This document shows positions 1 to 7,674 of a stretch of 32,333 bases of DNA, piece after piece. The translations under genes were made by a program, and so were the position numbers. Source of the stretch: Spirochaetaceae bacterium (GTDB taxonomy: Bacteria; Spirochaetota; Spirochaetia; DSM-27196; SKKC01); assembly GCA_007128315.1 (NCBI GenBank), contig SKXQ01000104.1:1-32333 (forward strand), in the 5' to 3' direction. The notes beneath the pieces are model-generated. The model worked only from the letters and a program-made list of their open reading frames with translations. It made no database searches and was not told the DNA's origin. Positions within the stretch are counted from its first letter, which is position 1, and the number at the start of each line of letters is the position of its first letter.

Positions 1-785
1 AGGAGATGTTCCACGGGACCCTGAAAGAAAGCCCGAGACATTTCCCGGACAAGGGGGGTCATGACCCGTCGTGTCGTGGCCCGGCCGATCCGTACCAGGG
101 CTTCCGACGCGAGCATCGCTGCATTCCTGCTCCGGTACGGCATCGATCCGTGTCCCGGTACACCCCGAAATTTCATGCGTACCCAGCATACGCCCTTCTC
201 ACCGACCGTCATGGTAATAGCGGGTCCCGAATCGGTGTGTATGTGCAGTCCGCCGACCTCTGTGATCATGTAGTCACACTTAATTTCATCCCAGTGATTC
301 TCAATCAGGTATCGCGCGCCGAAGGTTCCGCCGGCTTCTTCGTCGCTGACGATCACCAGCAGCACATCGCCCGGGGGGCGCTTTCCCGACTCGGCGACAG
401 AAGTAAAGGCTGCTGTGAAGGCGGCAACCATCCCGAGCATATCGACCGCCCCGCGTCCCCATACCTCTCCGTTGTGCACCTCGCCGCTGAACGGATCCCG
501 GCTCCAGTCCGCGCCATCGGCCGGGACAACATCCACGTGGCCCATGTACGCGAGCGTTGGCGCCATGGGGTTTTCCCCGCGAATACGGGCTACAAGATTT
601 GCGCGATCCGGGTTTCGGTAATACAGACGGCTGTCAATATCCCGCTCGCGCAAGAACTCGCGTATCGTTTCGATGGAACGCGTTTCCTGTCCCGAATCGT
701 CGTCTCCGGTATTGACACATGCGTTCTGTATGAGTTTCTGAAGGAGGGGAACTAGCTGTTCATGAACCATGCTCTGCGGTGTCAT
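1..785 (-). CDS. M20-family metallopeptidase, 3' end outside the window
   Basis: Reading the minus strand from an ATG at 785 gives about 261 codons that stay open to the window edge, so the C-terminus is missing. The protein shows the zinc-peptidase signatures of the M20 family (ArgE/DapE/carboxypeptidase group): GHVDVVP near residue 82, then WGRGAVDMLGM, then a SDEEAGG block and an ITEVGG segment, which supply the His, Asp and Glu metal ligands and the general base. The GVPGHGSMP stretch lies where the dimerisation (lid) domain begins. It probably hydrolyses a peptide or N-acyl amino acid in the cytoplasm; the substrate cannot be told. A second in-frame ATG at 770 is an alternative start, and neither has a clear ribosome binding site. 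It is divergent from the cyclase gene, which begins 76 bp away. Confidence 0.85.
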   Translation of the reverse strand, partial: MTPQSMVHEQLVPLLQKLIQNACVNTGDDDSGQETRSIETIREFLRERDIDSRLYYRNPDRANLVARIRGENPMAPTLAYMGHVDVVPADGADWSRDPFSGEVHNGEVWGRGAVDMLGMVAAFTAAFTSVAESGKRPPGDVLLVIVSDEEAGGTFGARYLIENHWDEIKCDYMITEVGGLHIHTDSGPAITMTVGEKGVCWVRMKFRGVPGHGSMPYRSRNAAMLASEALVRIGRATTRRVMTPLVREMSRAFFQGPVEHL

Positions 786-861
786 AGACGCGTCAATGTA
801 TCATGCAGGTACTTTTCTGTCTGTACCGGGCTCCGGACTCCGGGATAGACTGAAAGACAGA

Positions 862-3800
862 ATGAGTGACGATCAGAACCTGAAAAGCGGTGAGCGCCGC
901 CACGCGACCATGCTGTTTTCGGACATGACAGGATTCACCCGACTTTCGGAACGCCTGGATCCGGAAGACATGGATGCCCTTATGTCGTCGGTGTTTTCGA
1001 GTTTTGAGGGAATTGTACGCTCTCACGGAGGGATCGTCGAGAAATATATCGGGGATGCACTGGTCGCAGTATTCGGTGTACCGAACATACACGAAGACGA
1101 TCCGTCGCGCGCGGTGAGCACAGCCCTCGCCTTCGGCCGGGAGCTGCGTCGTATAAACGAACGTTTCCGCGACCGGAGCATACGGCTCGATTTTCGCACG
1201 GGAATACACACCGGTCTCGTCACGACGGGAAAGCGCGGTGAATACGATGTGGTAACCGGACACGCCATGAGCATCGCCTCCCGGCTGGAAACGGAAGCTC
1301 CGGTCGGCGGCATACTCGTGTCAGCGGAAACCAGACAGCGCTGTGCACAGGACTTCATGTTCGATGCCGGGCTTACGCTCACTCTCAAGGGTAAGGAAGA
1401 CCGGATCAAGGCTTTCCGCGTACTTGGTCGAAACCCTAATCCCATGTTCGGCGGAAGTTACTTCGCCAACCGCACGCGTGAGCTGGAAACGCTGACCCGG
1501 GCATTTCTGCGGCACGATGCCGAAAAACCGGGAGGATTCCTGCTCACCGGACAACCGGGTCTTGGCAAGACGCGCCTTGCCGGACGCTTCATAGAGCAGA
1601 TCAAGGCCTTTCCGGGATTCAGCGCCCCGGTGCTGACTGCACGGGCGCGTCGGTACCGCGACCTTAACTTTGCGGTTATCATCGATCTTCTTCTGACCTA
1701 CTTTTCGTTCGAGTCCTCGCATGACGCTGCGCATATCGCCGAGGAAACGTCGCGACTGCTGTCGGTGGAACATAAGACCGCTGCGGGCTTTGCAGACCTC
1801 GTTCAGAACAGTGACGCCCCGGCATCGGAAAGCCAGTCCATTGTCGTCCTCTTCGCAATCTTTAAAGCCATACTCGAGAAACACGCCAACAGTGCGTTTT
1901 CGACGCTGGTGGTAATCGACAATGTGTCGGTTCTCGACGAGGAAAGCAGAGACTTTCTGCGTTTTTTCCTCGAAAACAGCGTCGTGAAACCTTTTTTTCT
2001 GTTTACCGGACGGAAAACACCTCCGCTTATCGAAGATCTTCTTCCGGATGTTGAGACGCTCAAACTTGACCCCCTGTCCGCGCAGGCGTGCAGCGAACTT
2101 GTCGACATGCTCTGGCCGGAGTGCAGCGACCAGTCGATACGGAACGCAATTCTCAACACTGCAAAGGGTAATCCGCTGTTTATCGAGGAATACGTCCGCT
2201 ACGCCCGGGAAAGCCATCACAAGGACCTGACCACTGTCCCTACAACCATTCAAAGTATTTTCCTGAGTCTGATCGATGCGTTTCCGATGCAGATGCGGGA
2301 ACTGCTGACTCGCGTCTCGGTGTTTATAGAGTCATTCACGACAGACGATATTGCCTTCGTGCAACGACGGACCGACGGTGACACCGAAGTTATCGGAGAA
2401 GCGCTCGACCTTTTCATGCAGGAAGGAATTCTGGTCTCAAACGATGGTCACTACTCGTTCCGGTACGACATGTTCAAGACGGCCCTGTACGATTCGCTGC
2501 TTAACCACAACAAGCGCATACTGCACCGCATCGTCGCGGACTGCATGAAGCAGCAGGAACAGCCTCACACCGGCCGTCTGCTGCACCACCTTGTCCACGC
2601 CGAATCATACGAAGAAGCGGGCAGTACCCTGCTCGATGTGCACGATCTGCACCTGAACCTCGCCTACCTGCCGTATATAGATCTGCTTCTCGAGAGGCTC
2701 CCTGCCGATGAGCGTTCCCGACGCCTCCGGTTGATGTTCGCGAAGAGCGCAGTCAACATCAACAACGGCAACATGAGGGAGACCGATATCGCCGTGAGGG
2801 AGCTGCTGGACATCGCCATGAACGAGCACAACGTGGAGTACGCGGCAAGCGCATTCCATCTCATGTGTGGTCATCAGCGGCAGAATTACAACTTCGAAAA
2901 GGCACGAATTTCGGGTGAGACCGCAATTCAGTACTATAACACGCTCATTGAAGCCGGCGACACGAAGAGCGGGACGATGTATACCAGGCACCGGAGTCTG
3001 CGAAGAAACGTGTTCGGGCTCCTTTCGGTGACCGAGAGCCTTGCCGCGGACCGGAATGCCGCCCGGGATTTCCTGCGTCGAATCGAGGCCGACTGTGCCG
3101 GACACGGTGACTGTGAAACCGCAGAAACAGCCGGGTATCGAGCGAGTTACTACCTGCTGTTCGGAGAATACACGCGGGGTATGGCAGTGCTTCGGCCTTA
3201 CATAGAACCCTACGACGCCGATCCGGAGACGTCTTCCCAGGAAGCGATCTATCTGGGCATGCTGCTGTCGCGACAGCTCTGCGACTACGAAGCGGTCATA
3301 GCTCTTGCCGCGAAACTTTCAAAGATACCGGAGACGAGTTATCCCAACCGGCAGACCCACCAGAGTCAGGTTCACTCCATGCTCGCGGACGCCCACTACT
3401 TTCTTGGCGAACCCCGGAAGGCGACCGAGCATCTGCGGCAGGCAGAGTTCTACCAGCTTCAGATCAGAAGTGATCTCGACCGTATCGACGCGCTGAGATC
3501 TCTCACCTCCGCGAGTCTTATTGTCGGTGACATAGAGCACGCGGACCGTTTCGCCCGCCAGTGCATCGGGCTGGGAATGCGGCACAGTGCCTATTACCCG
3601 GCTTTTTCGGCGCTGATCGTCCTCGCTGAACTGCTGCACGGCCGCGAAGACTTCACCGGGCGTGATTTTTTTCTGATGCAGGCATCCTACTATGTGGCAA
3701 CGGGTTTCAGCCTTCCACGCCGTGATCTGATTATCTACCACTATCTTCAGGACCTCGCCGGAGTCTCATCCGACAGCAGTTATGCAAAGGCATTAATGCA

Positions 3801-3927
3801 GGCGGAAATCGAGCAGGTGGAGAGTGAAGCGCAGCGAAAACGGCTCCTTGCCGTTCGGAGTCTAGGTCGTGCCCACGACACGTACTTGACAGAGAGACCG
3901 ACCCGCGATACAAGCGAGAAGAGGTAG
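862..3927 (+). CDS. Class III adenylate cyclase with AAA-type ATPase and TPR-like region
   Basis: This 1021-residue protein has an N-terminal class III nucleotide cyclase domain (about 14-190), an AAA/STAND-type ATPase (about 205-480; P-loop GQPGLGKT at 230-237) and a long helical, TPR-like C-terminal half. In the cyclase domain the metal aspartates are D21 (FSDMTGFT) and D65 (KYIGDALVAVFG). The base-selecting pair K61 and D129 is that of ATP-specific enzymes, and the transition-state Arg is R141. The usual Asn of the VNxAxR motif is Ser137 (MSIASR), which is unusual. It should make cAMP from ATP, gated by its ATPase/TPR sensor. I chose the ATG at 862 because the domain starts right after it; the frame is open back to an ATG at 769 that would overlap the divergent peptidase gene. 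The cyclic-nucleotide-binding gene follows after 3 nt, so the two are probably cotranscribed. Confidence 0.88.
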   Translation: MSDDQNLKSGERRHATMLFSDMTGFTRLSERLDPEDMDALMSSVFSSFEGIVRSHGGIVEKYIGDALVAVFGVPNIHEDDPSRAVSTALAFGRELRRINERFRDRSIRLDFRTGIHTGLVTTGKRGEYDVVTGHAMSIASRLETEAPVGGILVSAETRQRCAQDFMFDAGLTLTLKGKEDRIKAFRVLGRNPNPMFGGSYFANRTRELETLTRAFLRHDAEKPGGFLLTGQPGLGKTRLAGRFIEQIKAFPGFSAPVLTARARRYRDLNFAVIIDLLLTYFSFESSHDAAHIAEETSRLLSVEHKTAAGFADLVQNSDAPASESQSIVVLFAIFKAILEKHANSAFSTLVVIDNVSVLDEESRDFLRFFLENSVVKPFFLFTGRKTPPLIEDLLPDVETLKLDPLSAQACSELVDMLWPECSDQSIRNAILNTAKGNPLFIEEYVRYARESHHKDLTTVPTTIQSIFLSLIDAFPMQMRELLTRVSVFIESFTTDDIAFVQRRTDGDTEVIGEALDLFMQEGILVSNDGHYSFRYDMFKTALYDSLLNHNKRILHRIVADCMKQQEQPHTGRLLHHLVHAESYEEAGSTLLDVHDLHLNLAYLPYIDLLLERLPADERSRRLRLMFAKSAVNINNGNMRETDIAVRELLDIAMNEHNVEYAASAFHLMCGHQRQNYNFEKARISGETAIQYYNTLIEAGDTKSGTMYTRHRSLRRNVFGLLSVTESLAADRNAARDFLRRIEADCAGHGDCETAETAGYRASYYLLFGEYTRGMAVLRPYIEPYDADPETSSQEAIYLGMLLSRQLCDYEAVIALAAKLSKIPETSYPNRQTHQSQVHSMLADAHYFLGEPRKATEHLRQAEFYQLQIRSDLDRIDALRSLTSASLIVGDIEHADRFARQCIGLGMRHSAYYPAFSALIVLAELLHGREDFTGRDFFLMQASYYVATGFSLPRRDLIIYHYLQDLAGVSSDSSYAKALMQAEIEQVESEAQRKRLLAVRSLGRAHDTYLTERPTRDTSEKR

Positions 3928-3930
3928 TAT

Positions 3931-4380
3931 ATGAAGCGTGAAGAAGCATTGCAGAACGTGTCGTTGTTTGCCGGTCTCGGCAGTGGACATCTCCGGACTC
4001 TGGCGCGCGACTGCACCGAGCGTGAGTTCGAAGCCGGTGACGTCGTCGTGAGACAGGGTAACCCCGGTATCGGCGTATTCATTATCGTTTCCGGGCGGGT
4101 TAGAATCGAGAAGACAAACGAGGACGGTGCGGTCATGACCATTGCGCATCACGGCCCCGGAGAAGTAATCGGGGAAATGTCGGTCATCGACGGTGCGCCA
4201 CGAACCGCGAGTGTTATCGCTGAAGAACCCACTGTGTGCCTTGTCCTCGCCTCGTGGGCCTTTAACAGCTTTCTTGAAAGCCACCCGAGTGTTGCCCTTC
4301 ATATCCTGCCCATTGTTGTAAAACGATTTCGGGAGACCAACGATCTGCTCATAAAGCTCCAGCATCAGGATCCCGTCTGA
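3931..4380 (+). CDS. Stand-alone cyclic-nucleotide-binding domain protein
   Basis: The 149-residue product is a single CRP/PKA-type cyclic-nucleotide-binding domain with no DNA-binding helix-turn-helix, channel or kinase part. The phosphate-binding cassette is visible at about 81-93: Glu82 after a Gly for the ribose, and RTA at 91-93, where Arg91 would hold the cyclic phosphate. The Arg-Thr-Ala ending is typical of cAMP binders. The C-terminal helix (about 105-145) resembles the helix that in CRP precedes the DNA-binding domain, but the protein stops there. It starts 3 nt after the adenylate cyclase stop, with an AGAGG-like site inside the end of that gene, so it probably senses the cAMP made by its neighbour and acts through a protein partner. 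Known small CNB proteins act as regulatory subunits or adaptors; which applies here is unknown. Confidence 0.87.
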   Translation: MKREEALQNVSLFAGLGSGHLRTLARDCTEREFEAGDVVVRQGNPGIGVFIIVSGRVRIEKTNEDGAVMTIAHHGPGEVIGEMSVIDGAPRTASVIAEEPTVCLVLASWAFNSFLESHPSVALHILPIVVKRFRETNDLLIKLQHQDPV

Positions 4381-4393
4381 GCAGACTGAGCGG

Positions 4394-4429
4394 CGGTGGT
4401 GTACCACGGTCGCAGACCTGCCACCACCG
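4394..4429. terminator. Possible bidirectional hairpin between convergent genes
   Basis: An 8-bp perfect inverted repeat (CGGTGGTG at 4394-4401 and CACCACCG at 4422-4429) encloses a smaller GGTC/GACC hairpin at 4408-4418. It sits in the 74-bp gap between the converging CNB gene and protease gene, where a terminator is expected. No T-run follows on either strand, so it is not a textbook intrinsic terminator. Confidence 0.3.
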
Positions 4430-4454
4430 GCGATATTGTCCTGAAGCGTCCCGG

Positions 4455-5930
4455 TCAGTCGGCTCGAGTCGCACCCGCGAGTGCCAGCCACCGGGGCGGG
4501 ATCATTCCGGTCGATACAATGTAGCCTATACCTGAACTTCCAAGCCCCATGACCTCAGCCGGCAGCCCCACCAGCTCATAGCGACTGTTAACGGCCGCGC
4601 CTCCGCTGTTGCCCGGTCCGATTGTTGCGTCGGTCTTCAGCACCAGCCCGTCAGGTACCAGCTCGAAACCGGCCACGATGCCGCTGCTGACGGTAATCGT
4701 CGCGCGTGAACCCCGCCCACCGAAGCGCGGGTATCCGGTAAACAGGAGGGTGTCGCCAAAGGTAAGCCCGGCTGGTGAGGCCACGGGTATGGACGGAAAA
4801 AGATATCCCGGCGGAACCGGCTGACCGTACAGACCCGATTCGATACGCAGAAGCGCGAGGTCGCGCACGGGATCCTCTTCCACGACAATGGCCCGAAACA
4901 GCTCGCGTGGTGGCACACCCGGGTCGAGCGTCACTGCGATGACCGGAAGCCCCCAGCCTCCTGCGGAGAAGTCCGCAATCACGTGCTGATTCGTGAGCAG
5001 GTAGCCGGTCTCGCTTATAAACACGGCGCTGCCACTTCCACGGGGTGTGACGACCTGCACCGTCGCGTCGAGGACCCCCTGCAGACCACCGCGATTCAAA
5101 GGCAGATCCGGGAAACCGAGCAGCTCCCGCGGCGGATCAGAATCGAAGCTGGCGATTACCTCGAAGGAGTCGACAAAGCGTCGTGCCGTCTGATCCGTGA
5201 CGACAACAAACCATCTCCCGGGAAGGATCGTCCTGCCACTGTCGCCGCCTATTAGTATCGATTCCTGTCCGAGGGGACTGACTGAGCGATGGTCGGCTGT
5301 GCGGAGATCTCCGCGCAACTCTTCGAAAAAGACAAACAGATCAAGCGTTCCTGCAGCTCCGGAGACATCAAAGCGTAATGCATCTGCTGTGGCCGGGACA
5401 TCAATGGCAAAGGCGTTAACCATTCCCCGATCCGGCTCGAGGATACCCTGCCCCCGCTGACCCGGCCTGAGAACCTCGGCCAGCTCGATCATGACCAGCT
5501 CGGCTTCGAGGACGAAAGGAATGCGGGTCGGCGGCTGAGCGACGTCCGACGGCCGTGCCTGAAACGAGATCTCGACAAGCAGCGGCCCGGTCGGCAGAGC
5601 CGGTGTCCCGAGTCTCTGAAGAACGAGACTGCCACCAGACTGTCCGGTATCGTGCACAGCGAGAATCGATCCGCTCCCCGTTCGCACGAGGATCTCAAGA
5701 GGGACCGGCGCATCGGTAACCGATATGCTCAGCGATACTGCGTCGGCCGGGACGGTGAGTCGGAACTCACGAGACGCGCGTGCGCCTCGTTCCGGCGCGA
5801 GTTCACCGTGGACGGGAATACCTGCTTCCACAGGAATGACGTCGCTCCCGCATAGAGGTTGCAGAACGATGACGGCCAGCAGTGCAATCGGAAAAAGCGA
5901 CCGAAAGATCATAGTTATCACAGTACACAT
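4455..5930 (-). CDS. Exported trypsin-like serine protease
   Basis: The 491-residue product starts with a hydrophobic signal segment (about 8-26) ending in PLCGSD, so it is exported and might be a lipoprotein if the relaxed spirochaetal lipobox accepts Leu before Cys. Residues 30-270 look like beta-rich repeats similar to bacterial pre-peptidase C-terminal (PPC) domains. The C-terminal third is a trypsin/HtrA-type fold with the full catalytic triad: His316 in TNQHVI, Asp357 in VRDLALL and Ser442 in GPGNSGGAAV. No PDZ domain follows, so it is not a standard HtrA/DegP. It probably cleaves proteins in the periplasm or at the surface. The start at 5930 is uncertain, since an in-frame Met seven codons in would also keep the signal peptide. 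The gene is divergent from ndk across only 37 bp. Confidence 0.85.
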   Translation of the reverse strand: MCTVITMIFRSLFPIALLAVIVLQPLCGSDVIPVEAGIPVHGELAPERGARASREFRLTVPADAVSLSISVTDAPVPLEILVRTGSGSILAVHDTGQSGGSLVLQRLGTPALPTGPLLVEISFQARPSDVAQPPTRIPFVLEAELVMIELAEVLRPGQRGQGILEPDRGMVNAFAIDVPATADALRFDVSGAAGTLDLFVFFEELRGDLRTADHRSVSPLGQESILIGGDSGRTILPGRWFVVVTDQTARRFVDSFEVIASFDSDPPRELLGFPDLPLNRGGLQGVLDATVQVVTPRGSGSAVFISETGYLLTNQHVIADFSAGGWGLPVIAVTLDPGVPPRELFRAIVVEEDPVRDLALLRIESGLYGQPVPPGYLFPSIPVASPAGLTFGDTLLFTGYPRFGGRGSRATITVSSGIVAGFELVPDGLVLKTDATIGPGNSGGAAVNSRYELVGLPAEVMGLGSSGIGYIVSTGMIPPRWLALAGATRAD

Positions 5931-5967
5931 TGTTGCAGATTCCGCCGGTTTACGCGAGAATCAGCGT

Positions 5968-6414
5968 ATGGAAACAACATACGTAATGTTAAAGCCCGGT
6001 GTTCTCCAACGCCGGCTTGCCGGGGAAATTATCCGGCGAATTGAACAGAAGGGTCTTACTATCATCGGTATGAAGCTCATGCAAATTCCGAAAGAACGCG
6101 CTGAGACTCATTACGCCGAGCATCAGGGCAAAGGTTTTTTTGCGGATCTGATCGGCTACATAACTTCAGGCCCTGTTCTGGCCATGGCAATCCGTGGCGA
6201 AGGTTCGATTGCCGCAGTCCGCAGGCTGTGCGGAGCGACAAAAATCGAAGAGGCCCTGCCGGGTACGATACGAGGTGATTTCGCAGGCGTTACGACAAAA
6301 AACATCATACACGCGTCGGACAGTCCCGAGAGTGCCGAGCGGGAACTGAAACTGTTTTTTAACGACGGCGAAATTGTCGACTACGATGAAGGCAACAAGG
6401 AGTGGGTGTACTGA
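5968..6414 (+). CDS. ndk: Nucleoside-diphosphate kinase
   Basis: The 148-residue product has the length of a bacterial NDK and carries its signature around the phosphorylated histidine, NIIHASDSPESAERE, with His115 as the active-site residue. The N-terminal TYVMLKPG supplies the conserved lysine (Lys9), and the C-terminus ends at the usual DGEIVDY/EWVY region. It moves the gamma phosphate from ATP to other nucleoside diphosphates through phospho-His to balance NTP and dNTP pools in the cytoplasm. The position before Gly in the N-terminal motif is Pro-Gly rather than the more common Pro-Asp-Gly. The ATG at 5968 is chosen because it gives the family N-terminus; the ribosome binding site is weak. 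It is monocistronic, followed by a hairpin. Confidence 0.95.
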   Translation: METTYVMLKPGVLQRRLAGEIIRRIEQKGLTIIGMKLMQIPKERAETHYAEHQGKGFFADLIGYITSGPVLAMAIRGEGSIAAVRRLCGATKIEEALPGTIRGDFAGVTTKNIIHASDSPESAERELKLFFNDGEIVDYDEGNKEWVY

Positions 6415-6440
6415 GCACGCTCTGAGGAGGTACAGATACA

Positions 6441-6470
6441 GGCAGTTCCGGGCACTTGAAAGGAACTGCC
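6441..6470 (+). terminator. Hairpin after ndk, probable terminator
   Basis: GGCAGTTCC (6441-6449) and GGAACTGCC (6462-6470) form a perfect 9-bp stem with a 12-nt loop, 27 nt after the ndk stop. The downstream sequence is only weakly T-rich. The 3' arm lies within the spacer of the tRNA-Cys promoter. Confidence 0.5.
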
Positions 6471-6484
6471 GCCTGTACTATATT
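6456..6484 (+). promoter_or_regulatory. Strong sigma-70-type promoter of tRNA-Cys
   Basis: TTGAAA at 6456-6461 and TATATT at 6479-6484 match the -35 and -10 consensus at 5/6 each with an ideal 17-bp spacer. The predicted transcription start, near 6491, is about 14 nt before the mature tRNA 5' end. Confidence 0.7.
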
Positions 6485-6504
6485 CTTCATCCCGCACGTC
6501 TTTC

Positions 6505-6577
6505 GGCGCCGTGCCCAAGTGGTTAAGGGAGGGGCCTGCAAAGCCCCCATTCGTCGGTTCGAATCCGACCGGCGCCT
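6505..6577 (+). tRNA. tRNA-Cys (anticodon GCA)
   Basis: A complete cloverleaf can be drawn. The 7-bp acceptor stem is GGCGCCG/CGGCGCC (6505-6511 with 6570-6576), with discriminator T6577. The D arm is CCC/GGG. The anticodon stem GGGGC/GCCCC encloses the loop CTGCAAA with anticodon GCA at 6538-6540, and the T arm GTCGG/CCGAC encloses TTCGAAT. The 3' CCA is not encoded, so it must be added after transcription. A T-rich tract follows directly and may end transcription, and it also contains the stop codon of the convergent membrane-protein gene. Its nearness to the cysteine-biosynthesis gene cysE may be chance. Confidence 0.97.
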
Positions 6578-6578
6578 T

Positions 6579-7052
6579 TTATTTTTCGTACTGTTCGTTC
6601 ATGCGCAAGCGGGCGTATATCGCCCAGGCCCCTGCAATGAATGCTACCGCGAACAGACTCCATCCGACAGGCTCATAGACGGGGCCAACCAGCTGCAGCA
6701 CATCGTCGACTGTACCATTCGTGAGCCGGGCAATCAGGCGTGTGCGAATCAGAATAGCCGAACCGAGAGCCATGCACTGAATACTGCTGACTCCCAGAAA
6801 CCACACCAGTAGAAGGAACTGTCCCTGTGCCCAGCGATACAGGGACGGTATTCCAAAGGTGACAATTATGGTGGCGAGGATGATCGGCAGCACGAGTACG
6901 GTACCACCTGCTGCGACCATGCGCATTGCCACCGCAAAGACGTTATGAATGATTTCGATCAGAAAGAACCCGGTGGCTATCGCCAGGCCGACAGAGACAG
7001 CGGTGGCGCCAAACCAGACCAGATCGTCCGAGGTTATGATCGTTCGAGCCAT
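6579..7052 (-). CDS. Four-helix integral membrane protein of unknown function
   Basis: The 157-residue product begins MARTIITSDD and contains four strongly hydrophobic segments, at about 12-34, 40-62, 70-95 and 128-150, and ends in a short charged tail. I do not recognise the family. The start at 7052 overlaps the end of the upstream Nudix gene by 19 nt, which indicates translational coupling. An upstream in-frame start at 7133 would lie much deeper inside the Nudix gene and adds a segment with no membrane-protein character. Its stop codon lies 2 nt past the tRNA-Cys gene on the other strand. Confidence 0.75.
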   Translation of the reverse strand: MARTIITSDDLVWFGATAVSVGLAIATGFFLIEIIHNVFAVAMRMVAAGGTVLVLPIILATIIVTFGIPSLYRWAQGQFLLLVWFLGVSSIQCMALGSAILIRTRLIARLTNGTVDDVLQLVGPVYEPVGWSLFAVAFIAGAWAIYARLRMNEQYEK

Positions 7053-7600
7053 CTCACATACCAGTGCAGGGCAATAATCATGATTCCATGGGCAAAGAAC
7101 TCGGGGAGCTCCCCGTTCAGGACCTTTGCACACGGTACAAGCTCCACGTCGACAAGTTCATTCTCATCCAGCGATTGTCCTCCGTTCCGGCTCACTCCGT
7201 ATGCAATGTATGTATGTACGCTGTTTGTCATAAAGGCCGGGTTCGGGTTTGTGCGTCCTATATGCTCCACGCGCTCGGCGACATACCCGGTCTCTTCGGC
7301 GAGCTCGCGGAGCGCGGCAAGAGCGTGGTCCTCGTTATCATCGACCATCCCGCCAGGAAACTCCAGAGTCAGGCAGTTACCGCCCTGACGAAACTGGCGA
7401 ACCATCAAAAAGCAGTCCTCGCCCGTTTCATTCTGAACAACTGCGATCACGTTCGCCCAGTCCGGACAGTCGACCATCATATAATCTGTTGAACGCCCGT
7501 CTTCTGCCCGACGATGCGATCTGACAAGCTGAAAGATTTTGCCATCGAGAATCGGTTCTGAATCAACTTCGTGCCACATCAGGTGGCCATGTGTGCTCAT
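7034..7600 (-). CDS. Nudix hydrolase, ADP-ribose pyrophosphatase-like
   Basis: The 188-residue protein contains a perfect Nudix box (Gx5Ex7REUxEExGU) at 84-106: Gly84, Glu90, Arg98-Glu99, Glu102-Glu103, Gly105. The preceding VRQFRQG and LEFPGG motifs are typical of the ADP-ribose/NDP-sugar pyrophosphatase branch, which cleaves ADP-ribose to AMP and ribose 5-phosphate with Mg2+. The substrate is inferred from this resemblance only. I prefer the ATG at 7600. The frame is open to 7663, but that extension would overlap the divergent cysE region. It overlaps the downstream membrane-protein gene by 19 nt, and the two form a small operon. Confidence 0.88.
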   Translation of the reverse strand: MSTHGHLMWHEVDSEPILDGKIFQLVRSHRRAEDGRSTDYMMVDCPDWANVIAVVQNETGEDCFLMVRQFRQGGNCLTLEFPGGMVDDNEDHALAALRELAEETGYVAERVEHIGRTNPNPAFMTNSVHTYIAYGVSRNGGQSLDENELVDVELVPCAKVLNGELPEFFAHGIMIIALHWYVRWLERS

Positions 7601-7674
7601 GAAGGCATTGTGACACGCCGATCTGCCCCGCAGCAAGGTTGACGCGTGCCGAGTGCCACACACATACTCGAGGG

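Noticed and set aside
6-755. 249-codon plus-strand open frame at the window start
   Set aside because: The minus strand encodes a convincing M20 peptidase over the same bases.
833-843. CCGGA-C-TCCGG inverted repeat before the cyclase gene
   Set aside because: Only 5-bp arms in GC-rich DNA; easily due to chance.
1321-2253. 310-codon minus-strand open frame inside the cyclase gene
   Set aside because: Opposite an unmistakable cyclase/ATPase coding frame; no domain, no ribosome binding site.
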